Shown: positions 8,369-18,127 of the stretch, in pieces
How the letters are laid out: each line of letters opens with the position of its first letter
How positions within the stretch are numbered: the first letter of the stretch is position 1
NCBI GenBank assembly: GCA_000169115.1
Contig: AAVV01000009.1
Location: 109,244-173,243, forward strand
Direction of reading: 5' to 3'
Origin: a marine gamma proteobacterium HTCC2080
GTDB lineage: Bacteria; Pseudomonadota; Gammaproteobacteria; Pseudomonadales; Halieaceae
DNA length: 64,000 nucleotides
Notes under the pieces: model-generated
Database searches by the model: none
The model's input: only the letters and a program-made list of their open reading frames with translations
Told to the model about the DNA's origin: nothing
Position numbers and translations under genes: made by a program

Positions 8369-9064
8369 TTAAGCTTCCGGTGGCAGGGTGGCCAGGTAAG
8401 CCGCAATCGATTCTAGGATGTCGGTATCTGTGATTGCTGGGGCTAAGCGCACCATTTGAACACCCCAGCGGTCCTCTGAATGAGCGCCCCGCAGACCGCC
8501 GCGAAATTTTTCATACTGGGACAACACATACCAGTCGTTAAGCCCTGCTAGGGCGGGTGCTTCTAGGGCCACATTGCCCAAAGCATTGGAGCCGTGACAA
8601 GCGGAGCACAAGTTAAGGTGGTAATCCTTGCCCTGGGCAATGTCGCCTTTAATGGTGGCGACAGGCAAAGCATTCGGCAGTGCGTCGATATAGCCGGCCA
8701 GATCAGCAATGCTGGAATCACTGAGCCCGACACTGCTGGCGGCCATTATCGACCCGTGGGTGTCTTCTGGGTGTGCACCGCGTACCCCATCTCTAAAGTG
8801 ACGGAGTTGGCGCCCAATATAAACGGGATCAAGGGAGGTTAGGGCAGGCGCTTGCAGCGCCTCCTGTCCAAGACCCCGGGCACCATGGCAAGAGAGGCAC
8901 TGTGATCCGTAGTCACTTGCACCGACTTGCTTAGGGTTGATAAGTGCTTGGGATGACTCGACACGGTCGCTTAGGTTATTGGTTGAGTTCCCGGTTTCAC
9001 CGCAACCCCATAACGTGAGTGTCACAAAGATTAAAGCTAGCCAGCGACTCGTACCGATGTCCAT
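8369..9064 (-). CDS. Di-haem class I cytochrome c (c4-like), probable lipoprotein
   Basis: A 231-residue protein with two homologous cytochrome c halves: haem motifs CLSCH (56-60) and CSACH (153-157), each followed by G-x-G/N-A-x-G, a QAPAL/EAPAL segment, RDGVRGAHPED or RGGLRGAHSED, and a candidate axial Met (near 108 and in GVQMVRL). The internal repeat is clear by eye and is that of cytochrome c4 or c553 type carriers. The start at 9064 is chosen because a strong GGGGGAGGACCT ribosome site precedes it and the N-terminus then shows a lipoprotein signal with Cys21 (LTLWGC). A longer frame reaches 9109. It is a likely electron donor or acceptor for the adjacent MauG-like enzyme. Confidence 0.88.
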   Translation of the reverse strand: MDIGTSRWLALIFVTLTLWGCGETGNSTNNLSDRVESSQALINPKQVGASDYGSQCLSCHGARGLGQEALQAPALTSLDPVYIGRQLRHFRDGVRGAHPEDTHGSIMAASSVGLSDSSIADLAGYIDALPNALPVATIKGDIAQGKDYHLNLCSACHGSNALGNVALEAPALAGLNDWYVLSQYEKFRGGLRGAHSEDRWGVQMVRLAPAITDTDILESIAAYLATLPPEA

Positions 9065-9132
9065 AGGTCCTCCCCCCGGGGTCCTGTTTGCACCAACAGT
9101 GTAAGCCACTTAGGCGTAAATGGCAGCGCCCT

Positions 9133-11529
9133 TTAAAAACGGTAAATGGCTTCGATACCCCACGTTCGCGGGTCTAAAATACGAATGATCGGTGTTCCAA
9201 ACACCGCTACGGTCGTTTGGCTGATACCGCTCAGGCGATCTTCATCGGTAAGGTTGCGCCCCCATAGGGCGACCTCCCAGCGGTCCTTTGGGTCACTCCA
9301 GGCAACGCGACCATTCACCAAGCGGCTATCGTCGGTATATCCACTAATCGATTCAAAATCGGGATTGTAGTTGGCGTCGCCTGCGTCGCGTGTGTTTTCA
9401 GCGTAAATGTACTCACCGCGCACCAGCAAATTACCTGCAGCCAATTTGGGCCGCCAGTTCATGGTGAGCGTGTAGTTGCCCGCCGTGTCTGAGCTACTGT
9501 CAAAACGCGTAAGCTCGCCTTTGGCATCGTAAAACTCGCCCGATTTATTCTCTTCTTCACGATAGGTGGTTAGTGCCGTAAACAAGAGATCCTCAGTAAT
9601 TAACCAGTTTAAGTTTAGCTCTACCCCTTGAACAGACGAATCGACGTTAATGACGGTAGGAATCGCATTGTCTTGACCGGGGGGACGAGTTTCCACTGAC
9701 CGTTGTCGACCATCCACTGACAAATCAAAGAGCGCCAATTGAATTTGTAGTTTTTGGTTAAACAAGTCTCCCTTGAGACCGAGCTCATATTGCTCTGAAT
9801 TCTCTGGCTGCAGCGGTTCCTGCGACGTTTTTATAGCAAGGGAGTCGAAGCCTCCAGCTTTATAGCCGGTGGACGCAGAGCCATAGGCGATCAGTTGCTC
9901 ACTCAAGCGAAAAGTGGCCACTAGCCGCCCAGTCGTCTTGCTCCAGCTGTCCTTTGCGATGGTGGGGCGCGTGGTGGCCCCAGCGTATTCCCCTGAGGCG
10001 TCGACGAAAATTTGGTTACTGACACCTGGGCGAAGGTCAGCAAAAGTTGTGGGTGGAATTAACCAGCTAAACTCCTTGGTATCTTCGCTATAGCGCAAGC
10101 CCGCAGTAAGAGATAAACGATCATTCAGCGCGTACTCGACATCGGCGTAAAAACCGTAGTTCTCAAATTCGCCCTCGTTGATAATAGATTCACTCCAGAC
10201 TTCGCCAGCGAAAGAGGGCCCAAACAACATGGGCTCTCCTAAAGCGCCAGAAATAAATTCGTACCAAAAATCACCGGATTCACTAATTTCACCGCTGGTA
10301 ACAGGTATGCCTACTGCACTCAGGGCGATGGCATAGTCGTCTGGTTTCCAAATATGATCCATATTGAAGCCGAAGCCGGCATTGAAATCTTGGGTGACCA
10401 ATCTTGCGATTGAATCTGCCAATGCGTTGGCCTCAGTCCGTTGATAGGTGTTTTCGTGGCTATAGGTGGCGCCCATCACCGCGTTAATACGATCGGTGTT
10501 GTAGTTAAATCGCCACTCCCCGTAAGCAATATCAGAATCTTCAACGTTATTCGTATCGAAGTAGCGCGTGGCATCGGCCGTACCGTCTTCGTCTTGTCTG
10601 TTAGAGGTATCAAAATCGCGATAGTTGGCAATGGCGGTCATAGTCCATTGCGCATTTAAATCTTGAAACCATTTGCCCGTAACGCCCCACATATCGCGGG
10701 TTTCTTCGCCATTGATGACATCGTTTGCATACCGCCCACTGAAGGGGTTGGTGTTGAGTGAATAAGGGCTGACACCGAGTGCCATACTGGGAGCCTGGTC
10801 GAAGCGATCGACATCGACGGCCAATTGAAGTGTTGTTGTCTCAGAGGGCACCCACCGCATGGCAAGCCGCCCAGCCCAGTTGCCTTTTTCGGCGGCATCA
10901 AATTCGGCGAGTTCGACATTTTCCGAAATACCATCCCGCTGATTTATCAAGGCATTCGCTCTCAGGGAAAATGTATCACTGACGGGGATGTTCACCATGC
11001 CCTCTAAACGCATGAGGTTATAGTTGCCTGCTCGCAGGCGTGCAAAACCCTCAAAGGTATCACTGGGAGCATTGGGGATCATATTGACGACGCCCGCGGC
11101 TGCGTTTCGCCCAAATAGCGTTCCTTGGGGACCACGAAGGACTTCAACTCGCTCTATATCGGCGAAGGCGACGGTTGTTGCAGCTCGGGGCAGGTAGGTA
11201 TCATCGTAAAAAGTAGCGACCGACGGGTCTCCGCCCGTTGAAATATTCGGGCTTGAAATGCCGCGAATCTGGTAGCCCTGCTGGGTAAAGCTTTCTCCAC
11301 CTGCATCAAATCCCACAATATAGGCGCCGATATCCTGTAAATTGAGTGCGCCCGTATTGATGATATCTCGCTGGGAAAATGTGCTGATCGCAATGGGTAC
11401 GTCAATCGCTTGCTGCTGCCGCTTTTGCGCGGTGACGAGAATCTCCTCTAGAAAACTAGAATCAGATTGCGCGTGAACGTTCGCAGACAAAGCCAACGCG
11501 GCTACAATGATCAAGGTCGCTCGTAGCAT
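9133..11529 (-). CDS. TonB-dependent outer-membrane receptor
   Basis: A 798-residue receptor: signal peptide ending NVHA, a TonB-box-like EEILVTAQKR (residues about 28-37), a plug domain (VEVLRGPQGTLFGRNAAAG, VVNMIPNAPSD) and a 22-strand-type barrel ending in the aromatic ...IEAIYRF terminus. There is no N-terminal signalling extension, so it is a plain transporter rather than a transducer. The AAGVVN plug style and the AQKR box are those of the large family in marine and sphingomonad-like bacteria that import siderophores, vitamins or hydrophobic and plant-derived compounds; the ligand cannot be told. AAGGA lies 7 bases before the ATG. It heads the cytochrome cluster, with a 68-base gap to the cytochrome c gene, which makes one transcription unit likely. 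Confidence 0.9.
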   Translation of the reverse strand: MLRATLIIVAALALSANVHAQSDSSFLEEILVTAQKRQQQAIDVPIAISTFSQRDIINTGALNLQDIGAYIVGFDAGGESFTQQGYQIRGISSPNISTGGDPSVATFYDDTYLPRAATTVAFADIERVEVLRGPQGTLFGRNAAAGVVNMIPNAPSDTFEGFARLRAGNYNLMRLEGMVNIPVSDTFSLRANALINQRDGISENVELAEFDAAEKGNWAGRLAMRWVPSETTTLQLAVDVDRFDQAPSMALGVSPYSLNTNPFSGRYANDVINGEETRDMWGVTGKWFQDLNAQWTMTAIANYRDFDTSNRQDEDGTADATRYFDTNNVEDSDIAYGEWRFNYNTDRINAVMGATYSHENTYQRTEANALADSIARLVTQDFNAGFGFNMDHIWKPDDYAIALSAVGIPVTSGEISESGDFWYEFISGALGEPMLFGPSFAGEVWSESIINEGEFENYGFYADVEYALNDRLSLTAGLRYSEDTKEFSWLIPPTTFADLRPGVSNQIFVDASGEYAGATTRPTIAKDSWSKTTGRLVATFRLSEQLIAYGSASTGYKAGGFDSLAIKTSQEPLQPENSEQYELGLKGDLFNQKLQIQLALFDLSVDGRQRSVETRPPGQDNAIPTVINVDSSVQGVELNLNWLITEDLLFTALTTYREEENKSGEFYDAKGELTRFDSSSDTAGNYTLTMNWRPKLAAGNLLVRGEYIYAENTRDAGDANYNPDFESISGYTDDSRLVNGRVAWSDPKDRWEVALWGRNLTDEDRLSGISQTTVAVFGTPIIRILDPRTWGIEAIYRF

Positions 11530-11779
11530 GGGTTAATCCTTCAGCGTGTGCACTGATATTTTTATTGAGTAACAACATAAGGCGAATTGGCCCTAGGCTC
11601 AACCGAAGCGAGTAGGCAGTATTGCGGGCAATTAAGCGCATGCTAAACCGTGAAGAGTCAATTTTTCTGGTTATTTATTGCCCTGGAAACGCCAAGGAGA
11701 ACCCCTTTGCCGCGGGTATCCAGCTGCTTGTGTTCGCATATTTCGATTGCGATGGACCGAGGTGCTTCCTAGTCTGAGC

Positions 11780-11808
11780 AAAAAAAAAGCGGGCTATTGA
11801 AGCCCGCT
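11780..11808 (-). terminator. Terminator of the rpoD operon
   Basis: On the minus strand an 8-bp GC-rich stem (AGCGGGCT / AGCCCGCT, loop TCAAT) is followed by nine T. It starts 35 bases beyond the rpoD stop. Confidence 0.92.
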
Positions 11809-11843
11809 CTGATGCTTTTTATTACTGACACCTGTAGTCAGGA

Positions 11844-13664
11844 TTACTCGTCTAAGAAGCTGCGAAGGTAATCAGATCGCGTGGGATGACGCAATTTACG
11901 CAAAGCTTTGGCTTCGATCTGACGGATACGTTCCCGTGTTACATCGAACTGTTTACCAACTTCCTCTAGGGTGTGGTCGGTGTTCATGCCAATCCCAAAG
12001 CGCATGCGTAGTACCTTGGCTTCCCTAGCGGTCAGTCCTGCTAGGACATCTTGGGTCGCTTCAGTCAGGCCCTCTTCAGTGGCCGAATCGACGGGACTGG
12101 ATATGGTGACGTCTTCAATGAAGTCGCCCAGGTGCGAATCTTCGTCGTCGCCAATGGGTGTTTCCATAGAAATGGGTTCTTTCGCAATTTTCAACACCTT
12201 GCGGACTTTGTCCTCAGGCATTTCCATGCGCTCACCCAGTTCCTCTGGCGTGGGTTCACGCCCCATTTCTTGCAGCATCTGCCGTGAAATACGATTGAGC
12301 TTGTTAATGGTCTCGATCATATGTACTGGAATACGGATAGTGCGGGCCTGATCAGCAATCGATCGGGTAATGGCCTGTCTAATCCACCAAGTGGCGTAGG
12401 TCGAAAACTTATAACCGCGTCGATACTCAAATTTATCGACCGCCTTCATCAAGCCAATGTTGCCTTCCTGAATAAGATCGAGGAACTGCAATCCGCGGTT
12501 GGTGTACTTCTTCGCGATGGAGATAACCAGACGAAGGTTGGCTTCCACCATTTCTTTCTTGGCACGGCGAGCTCTGGCTTCACCCATGCTCATGCGGCGA
12601 TTAATTTCCTTAATCTCGGCCACGCTTAGCCCGGTTGCTTGCTCGACTTCGCTAATGCGTCGCTGCATCCGTTGAATATCATCTTTGTGCAGTGCCAGGC
12701 GCGCACCAATGTCCTTCTTTCTAGCGACACGAGAAATCCAGCGGCTGTCGCTTTCAGAACCCGAGAAACTCTTAATGAACTCTTTGCGATCCATACGACA
12801 CTCGCGAACGGCAATGCGCATGATGGCTCGTTCCTGCTTGCGAATGATGTACAGCGATTCACGCGGCTCATCAATGAGTGGGTCAAATACGCGGGGGGTA
12901 AGCTTGAAGAACTTAAACAGCTCGCCCAACTTGTCCATTTCCGCGGTCGCGGTTTTGTGACCGTAGCCGTGGGTAGCAATGGCTTTTTCAGTTTTGGTGC
13001 ACTGTCGCTTTAATGCGGTAAATCGTTTCTTTGCTTCAACCGGGTCTGGTCCCGTCTCGACTTCAGTGTCGTCGTCGTCATCGGTAGCGGTTGCAGCGGC
13101 GGCTTCGGCGGCTTCCGCCATTTCTTGCGCTGAAGGGACGTGCTCTGCCGGATCGAGGTAGCCAATTAAAATGTCTGAAAGTTTGCGCTCTTCCTTGGCC
13201 ACCATGTCATAGGCGTTGCTAAGTTTCCGGGCTACACCCGGGTAGTGCGCCATCGCGGCCATTAGCTCACGAATACCTTCCTCAATGCGCTTGGCGATAA
13301 CGATCTCGCCTTCGCGGGTCAGCAGTTCAACCGTACCCATTTCCCGCATGTACATGCGAACAGGGTCGGTAGTGCGTCCGGCTTCGTTTTCAACAGCGGC
13401 AAGAGCGGCAGCGGCTTCAGCGGCCGCGATCTCGTCAGCAGACCGGTCACCTTCAGTCAGGATCAATTCGTCAGCATCGGGGGCTTGCTCAAAGACCTGA
13501 ATACCCATGTCGTTGATCATTTGAATGATGTCTTCAACCTGATCGGGTTCAGAAATATCTTGAGGTAGGTGATCGTTGACTTCGGCGTAGGTGAGGTAGC
13601 CCTGCTCCTTACCCTTAGCAATTAGCGCTTTGAGGCGCGATTGCTGATGCACTTTTTCGGACAT
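11844..13664 (-). CDS. rpoD: RNA polymerase primary sigma factor sigma-70
   Basis: A 606-residue housekeeping sigma factor that binds core RNA polymerase and recognises -10/-35 promoters. Domains in order: region 1.1 (residues 1-80), region 1.2 with [16 protein letters not shown] (about 101-116), a long acidic non-conserved region with an Asp/Glu run near 190-205, region 2 with [10 protein letters not shown] and [17 protein letters not shown], region 3, and region 4.2 with [21 protein letters not shown] near the end. It is the last gene of the rpsU-yqeY-dnaG-rpoD macromolecular-synthesis operon, 164 bases after dnaG, and ends in a strong terminator. In E. coli an internal heat-shock promoter for rpoD lies within dnaG; I could not confirm one here. 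Confidence 0.98.
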   Translation of the reverse strand: MSEKVHQQSRLKALIAKGKEQGYLTYAEVNDHLPQDISEPDQVEDIIQMINDMGIQVFEQAPDADELILTEGDRSADEIAAAEAAAALAAVENEAGRTTDPVRMYMREMGTVELLTREGEIVIAKRIEEGIRELMAAMAHYPGVARKLSNAYDMVAKEERKLSDILIGYLDPAEHVPSAQEMAEAAEAAAATATDDDDDTEVETGPDPVEAKKRFTALKRQCTKTEKAIATHGYGHKTATAEMDKLGELFKFFKLTPRVFDPLIDEPRESLYIIRKQERAIMRIAVRECRMDRKEFIKSFSGSESDSRWISRVARKKDIGARLALHKDDIQRMQRRISEVEQATGLSVAEIKEINRRMSMGEARARRAKKEMVEANLRLVISIAKKYTNRGLQFLDLIQEGNIGLMKAVDKFEYRRGYKFSTYATWWIRQAITRSIADQARTIRIPVHMIETINKLNRISRQMLQEMGREPTPEELGERMEMPEDKVRKVLKIAKEPISMETPIGDDEDSHLGDFIEDVTISSPVDSATEEGLTEATQDVLAGLTAREAKVLRMRFGIGMNTDHTLEEVGKQFDVTRERIRQIEAKALRKLRHPTRSDYLRSFLDE

Positions 13665-13828
13665 GCGTGGAACCTGTAATTATGAGAAAAAAATAAGAGC
13701 GGGATTGTAGCGTGCTAAGGCTAGTCCGACCATTAAAAAACACCGATTTACGGTTTATTACCAGCGCAGGCACCAAGTCTAGCGCTATTGCGGGGGTTTT
13801 TGGCGCCAATAGTGCGTTTCAGCTAAAT

Positions 13829-15745
13829 TCAGTTACGTCCCGATAGGGTTCGAATGTCTCGCATTAGACGCATTAATTCCTGTTTTTCAGAATCGCCGAG
13901 GGTTTCGTAGGGTTTGGCCTTTAGCAGCGCAGCTTCTTGTTTAAGTTGGCTCAAAGGGCCCTCTCGAAGCAGCTGTTGGAACAAGGCGTCAGCGAGTTCG
14001 GAAAGCTGGTCGGGGTCCTCAATTGGCTCCCTGCCTGCAAGTTCTGTCAGCAGCTGGCCTTCGGGTGTGCCATGCCAAAACCCCAGGAGTGATGCGGTAG
14101 AAATGTCAGGCTGGCTGTTGATGTTCTCAATCACATCTTTCAAAAGGGCAATATCCCGCCGCTGTTCTTTGGGCATTAACGTCGCATCCAGCGTGCTGGA
14201 CAGTTGTGGATTGAGCACCAAGAGTCCAAGGAGCCTCTGGGTCGCGCTGCCGCTGGTGGGCGTTAAGCTGTCGTGATGAGGCTCCGAGCTTGCTCCCTCA
14301 GAATCCGGATATGGCTCAATGTCCAGCCCGGGCGGCGGCGCGTCATCGCTATCGGAGGAATAGCCTTGATCTGTGTCGTGATAGGCCCCGGCCTCACCGG
14401 AAAATCCCGACTGTGCGCTGTTTGTCTCATCGGCCTGCAGGTCGGGCAGCGGGGCCTGCAGTCGCTTCAGGCTGTCAATGTCGATACCGGTGCGATCTGC
14501 AAGTGACTGATACATAAGTGTTTTAAAGACGCCCTCAGGGATGAGGTGCACGAAGGGCGCGGCTTGTTTGGAGAACCGAGCCCGGCCATCCAGCGTGCTA
14601 ACGTCTAAGTCTTTAGCTACCCAATCAAACAGGAACTCTTCCAGGGGTGTGGCAGAGGAAAACAGGTGCTCCAAATGCTCTGCACCCCGAGCACGCACCA
14701 GCGAGTCTGGGTCTTCACCGTCCGGAACAAATAAGAATCGTGCCTGCCGCCCGTCTTGCATGACCGGCAGGGTGCTCTCTAAAGCGCGAAAAGCCGCCTT
14801 GCGGCCAGCCTCGTCACCATCGAAGCAAAACACGACCTCAGGCACATGGCGGAATAACCGCTCCATGTGGGCTTCGCTGGTGGCGGTACCCAGCGTGGCG
14901 ACGGCATAGCCAATGCCGTATTGCGCGAGGGCAATAACATCCATGTAGCCTTCGACAACAACAATGCGGTTGAGGCTGCGCTCTGATTTACGCGCTTGAT
15001 ACAGGCCGTAAAGTTCTCGTGACTTGTGGAAAACCGGCGTTTCAGGCGAGTTTAAATATTTGGGTTTATCGTCACCAAGCACCCTGCCACCAAAAGCAAT
15101 GACCCGACCTCGGGCGTCAAGAATGGGGAAAACTATGCGATCGCGAAAACGATCGTAAGTGCGGCCGCGGTCATTAGTGACAAGCATGCCGCCATCGGTG
15201 AGTCGCTTGATTTGTTGCGCATCGTTGTCGGCGGTTTGCAGAAGGTTATCCCACCCCGGAGGGGCAAAGCCTACGCGAAAGGCTCGGGCAATTTCGCCGC
15301 TGAGACCCCGGCCCTTTAAATAGGCAACTGCGCGCTTAGCCTCCGGGTGCTTCCTGAGGCTGTGCTCATAAAAACGTGTTGCCTGCTCTAACTGTTCGAG
15401 AATAGGGCGGTTGGTGTCCTGGGGAGGCGTTTGTCCGGGTCGAAGTTCTTCTTTGGGCACCTGTAACCCGACGGTTTGAGCTAAAGACTCTACAGCTTCC
15501 GGAAACTCCAGCCGCTCGTAGTCCATCAGAAAGCCCAAAGCATTGCCTCCCGCACCGCACCCGAAGCAGTAATAGAACTGCTTGCCCGGATTTACGGAAA
15601 AGGAGGGAGTTTTTTCGTCGTGGAAAGGGCAGCAAGCGGAAAAGTTCTTGCCAGTTTTTTTAAGCTTCACCCGTCGGTCAATGACCTCAACGATATCAAC
15701 TCGGTCTAGCAAGTCATCGATGAATTTTTGAGGGATGCGTGCCAC
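13829..15745 (-). CDS. dnaG: DNA primase
   Basis: A 638-residue primase that makes RNA primers at the fork. It has an N-terminal CHC2 zinc finger (CCPFHDEKTPSFSV then YYCFGCGAGG, residues about 38-67), the RNA polymerase core with the Toprim segment (VVVEGYMDVIAL near residue 260 and FCFDGDEAGRKAA near 309), and a C-terminal helical DnaB-binding domain from about residue 500. A Ser/Asp/Pro-rich linker (about 435-490) separates core and C-terminal domain. The GTG start gives the conventional MARIPQKFIDDLL beginning. It is the third gene of the macromolecular-synthesis operon, 26 bases after yqeY. Confidence 0.98.
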   Translation of the reverse strand: MARIPQKFIDDLLDRVDIVEVIDRRVKLKKTGKNFSACCPFHDEKTPSFSVNPGKQFYYCFGCGAGGNALGFLMDYERLEFPEAVESLAQTVGLQVPKEELRPGQTPPQDTNRPILEQLEQATRFYEHSLRKHPEAKRAVAYLKGRGLSGEIARAFRVGFAPPGWDNLLQTADNDAQQIKRLTDGGMLVTNDRGRTYDRFRDRIVFPILDARGRVIAFGGRVLGDDKPKYLNSPETPVFHKSRELYGLYQARKSERSLNRIVVVEGYMDVIALAQYGIGYAVATLGTATSEAHMERLFRHVPEVVFCFDGDEAGRKAAFRALESTLPVMQDGRQARFLFVPDGEDPDSLVRARGAEHLEHLFSSATPLEEFLFDWVAKDLDVSTLDGRARFSKQAAPFVHLIPEGVFKTLMYQSLADRTGIDIDSLKRLQAPLPDLQADETNSAQSGFSGEAGAYHDTDQGYSSDSDDAPPPGLDIEPYPDSEGASSEPHHDSLTPTSGSATQRLLGLLVLNPQLSSTLDATLMPKEQRRDIALLKDVIENINSQPDISTASLLGFWHGTPEGQLLTELAGREPIEDPDQLSELADALFQQLLREGPLSQLKQEAALLKAKPYETLGDSEKQELMRLMRDIRTLSGRN

Positions 15746-15771
15746 GAGGCTAAGAGCGGGCCGCGTTCAAA

Positions 15772-16221
15772 TCAGCTGTTGAGCTTGGCCTTAACCAGCT
15801 TGGAGACCTCACCCATGTTGGCGCGCCCCTGCATTTTAGGCTTCAGCACTGCCATTAAAGGGCCCATGGCGGCCATGCCGGTAGCGTCAATCGAGGCAAG
15901 CGCTTCGTCAATGGCGCTAGCAATTTCTGCCTCGCCCAATTGCTCGGGTAGGAACTCCTGAATGACGGCAATCTCTAGATCTTCTTGAGCCGCTAATTCT
16001 TCACGATCGGCGTCGCGGTACTGCGTGGCTGAGTCGCGTCTCTGCTTAACCATTTTGTCGAGAATGGTTAGCGCTCTGGCATCATCTATATCAATGCGCT
16101 CGTCGACTTCAATGCGTTTGAACTCGGCTTGAATCAGCCGTATGGTCCCTAGCCGGGGTTTGTCCCGGGCTTTCATGGCGGCTTTCATTTCCGCCTTGAT
16201 AGTAGCGACCAGGTTAGTCAC
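15772..16221 (-). CDS. yqeY: GatB/YqeY domain protein
   Basis: A 149-residue helical protein of the YqeY family. It begins LVATIKAEMKAAMKARDK and has the conserved LGTIRLIQAEFKRIEVD, VKQRRDSATQYRDADR and the C-terminal AAMGPLMAVLKPKMQGRANMGEVSKLVKAKL, which resembles the tail domain of the GatB subunit of tRNA amidotransferase. The role is not established; the family likely binds tRNA. The start codon is GTG. It lies between rpsU and dnaG (16 and 26 base gaps), the classical place for this gene in gammaproteobacteria outside the Enterobacterales. Confidence 0.93.
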   Translation of the reverse strand: MTNLVATIKAEMKAAMKARDKPRLGTIRLIQAEFKRIEVDERIDIDDARALTILDKMVKQRRDSATQYRDADREELAAQEDLEIAVIQEFLPEQLGEAEIASAIDEALASIDATGMAAMGPLMAVLKPKMQGRANMGEVSKLVKAKLNS

Positions 16222-16237
16222 GTCGTATTACCAAGAA

Positions 16238-16453
16238 TCAATACAAACGCTGTCGCTTGCGATTCTCGCGCGACATTTTCTTGGCGTGACGCTTAACAGC
16301 GGCAGCTGCAGCACGCTTACGAATTGTGGTGGGCTTCTCGTAGTGTTCGCGCTTACGGACTTCAGCGAGTAAACCTGCTTTTTCGCACGAACGCTTGAAG
16401 CGTCGCAGTGCGACGTCGAAGGGCTCGTTTTCTTTAACCTTAACTGCGGGCAT
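16238..16453 (-). CDS. rpsU: 30S ribosomal protein S21
   Basis: A 71-residue basic protein beginning [19 protein letters not shown] and ending in an Arg/Lys-rich tail ([11 protein letters not shown]), typical of S21, which sits near the 16S 3' end and helps mRNA base-pairing at initiation. The open frame extends upstream to 16570, but the standard S21 start is the internal ATG at 16453. It is the first gene of the macromolecular-synthesis operon, with a good sigma-70 promoter about 85 bases upstream, divergent from tsaD. Confidence 0.98.
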   Translation of the reverse strand: MPAVKVKENEPFDVALRRFKRSCEKAGLLAEVRKREHYEKPTTIRKRAAAAAVKRHAKKMSRENRKRQRLY

Positions 16454-16535
16454 TAACGTTGCTTCCTGTTTTTTTACTTTAATCTGGTGGTTGGTCCACG
16501 GCCTTTTTCGGTCTTTAGACCGGCAGCGGGCGCGC

Positions 16536-16564
16536 AGTATAGGCATCCAAACAGTATTTTGCAA
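16536..16564 (-). promoter_or_regulatory. Sigma-70 promoter for the rpsU-yqeY-dnaG-rpoD operon
   Basis: On the minus strand: -35 TTGCAA (16559-16564), 17-base spacer, -10 TATACT (16536-16541). It is in the right place for the rpsU leader, with the start about 75-80 bases upstream of the ATG. It scores 4/6 and 5/6 against consensus with optimal spacing. It is predicted only. Confidence 0.6.
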
Positions 16565-16614
16565 AGGCAATCAACGTGTTACTTTGCCGCGCTTAGGACT
16601 TTAGGAGGGTTGTT

Positions 16615-17649
16615 TTGAAGGTTTTGGGGATTGAAACCAGCTGCGATGAGACCGGCGTTGCGGTTTACGATACTGATCGCGGTTTGTTGGCCGAGGCTTT
16701 ATACAGTCAGGTTGAGGTGCATGCCGAATACGGTGGTGTGGTGCCTGAGCTGGCCTCGAGAGATCATATTCGTAAGACGCTACCGCTGATTAACGAGGTA
16801 TTACAGCGAAGCGGGCTGGATAAAAGCGAGCTGGAGGGTATTGCCTATACCGCTGGCCCGGGTTTGATGGGCGCGCTCATGGTCGGTGCCACTCTAGGGC
16901 GCTCTATGGCCCGGGGTCTTGGCATTCCGTGCCTGGGCGTGCATCACATGGAAGGGCATTTGCTGGCGCCAATGTTGGGCGAGCACCCCCCTGAGTATCC
17001 TTTTATTGCGCTTTTGGTGAGTGGTGGTCACAGCCAGTTGGTGCGAGTCGATGGCTTGGGTCGTTACACGCTGCTGGGGGAGTCGGTCGACGACGCCGCG
17101 GGGGAAGCCTTTGATAAAACCGCCAAATTGCTCGACTTACCCTACCCTGGGGGTCCTCAGGTGGCAAAGCTGGCTGAAAAGGGCAATCCTGATCGCTTCG
17201 ATTTCCCTAGGCCCATGGTTCGACAGCCCGGCCTCGATATGAGCTTTAGCGGTTTGAAAACCCACACATTAACCACCGTTCGAGCTTGCCGTGAAGCCAC
17301 CGGTCTTACCGATCAGGACAGGGCCGATATTGCCTGTGCTTTTGAAATTGCCGTTGTCGATACGCTGGTGATTAAGTGTCGCAGAGCTTTGGAGCAAGAA
17401 TCGCTCAAGACGTTGGTGATGGCCGGTGGGGTGAGCGCCAATCGGCGGCTTAGAAAGGTCTTGGCCGAAAAGCTGGCACCGATGGGTGTTGCGGTGCACT
17501 ACCCGCCCTTGGCGTTGTGCACGGATAACGGTGCCATGATTGCTTACGCGGGTGCGCTCAGGCTCGCCGCGGGACAGCGGGACCCCGATGAGGCCGAGGT
17601 GCGGCCGCGTTGGCCTATGACGTTGTTGCACCCCCCGGAGGTGGCATGA
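16615..17649 (+). CDS. tsaD: tRNA N6-threonylcarbamoyladenosine synthase, TsaD subunit
   Basis: A 344-residue ASKHA-fold protein that transfers threonylcarbamoyl to A37 of ANN-decoding tRNAs together with TsaB and TsaE. It has the canonical start [18 protein letters not shown], the metal motif HHMEGH near residue 110, LVSGGHSQL near 137, [39 protein letters not shown] and the C-terminal [12 protein letters not shown]. The TTG start has an AGGAGGG ribosome site and gives the family-standard N-terminus. Its stop overlaps the folB start (ATGA), so the two are coupled. It is divergent from rpsU, a conserved gammaproteobacterial arrangement. Confidence 0.97.
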   Translation: MKVLGIETSCDETGVAVYDTDRGLLAEALYSQVEVHAEYGGVVPELASRDHIRKTLPLINEVLQRSGLDKSELEGIAYTAGPGLMGALMVGATLGRSMARGLGIPCLGVHHMEGHLLAPMLGEHPPEYPFIALLVSGGHSQLVRVDGLGRYTLLGESVDDAAGEAFDKTAKLLDLPYPGGPQVAKLAEKGNPDRFDFPRPMVRQPGLDMSFSGLKTHTLTTVRACREATGLTDQDRADIACAFEIAVVDTLVIKCRRALEQESLKTLVMAGGVSANRRLRKVLAEKLAPMGVAVHYPPLALCTDNGAMIAYAGALRLAAGQRDPDEAEVRPRWPMTLLHPPEVA

Positions 17650-18011
17650 GCGATAAAGTTTTTATAAAGGGTCTTCGCGCTGAGACGGTAATTGGCGTCT
17701 ACGATTGGGAGCGAAAGATACGCCAGCCTTTGGTGTTTGATCTTGAAATGGCCACCGACAATAGGGCTGCGGCTAAAGAAGACGATCTGACAAAGGCCAT
17801 TGACTATGCAGCGATTTCGCAGCGGGTCATTGCTGAGGTGGAAGCTTCATCCTTTGAGCTCATCGAAACCCTCGCCGAGCACCTTGCTGTCATAATTCTC
17901 GAGGAGTTTGGCGTGCAGTGGCTGCAGTTACGGGTGCTTAAGCCCACGGCGGTTGCTGAGGCTGATGCGGTGGGTGTGCAGATTCAGCGCGGTGATACTT
18001 CTTTTACTTAG
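17646..18011 (+). CDS. folB: Dihydroneopterin aldolase
   Basis: A 121-residue folate-pathway enzyme that cleaves 7,8-dihydroneopterin to 6-hydroxymethyl-dihydropterin and glycolaldehyde. It has [21 protein letters not shown] at the N-terminus with the catalytic Glu in [17 protein letters not shown], the [14 protein letters not shown] segment and the C-terminal RVLKPTAV with the conserved Lys-Pro. The start at 17646 (rather than the open frame start at 17610) is set by the ATGA overlap with tsaD and the usual protein start. folK, which often follows folB, is absent here. Confidence 0.95.
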   Translation: MSDKVFIKGLRAETVIGVYDWERKIRQPLVFDLEMATDNRAAAKEDDLTKAIDYAAISQRVIAEVEASSFELIETLAEHLAVIILEEFGVQWLQLRVLKPTAVAEADAVGVQIQRGDTSFT

Positions 18012-18056
18012 GTCTGTGCAACTTGGTTAAACCCTTGCAGAGATAAAGCACAGGGT

Positions 18057-18097
18057 TCCAAAACAGGCAGGTCCAAAACACACAGGCCCAAAACACG
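18057..18097. repeat. Short 15-bp tandem repeat in the folB-cca gap
   Basis: Two full and one partial 15-base units (TCCAAAACAGGCAGG, TCCAAAACACACAGG, CCCAAAACACG) lie between the convergent folB and cca genes. There is no hairpin of note. It could be a remnant of a simple-sequence expansion like the one at 61.1 kb. Confidence 0.6.
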
Positions 18098-18127
18098 TAA
18101 TACCCACCTTGCCTTGGGATATTGACT

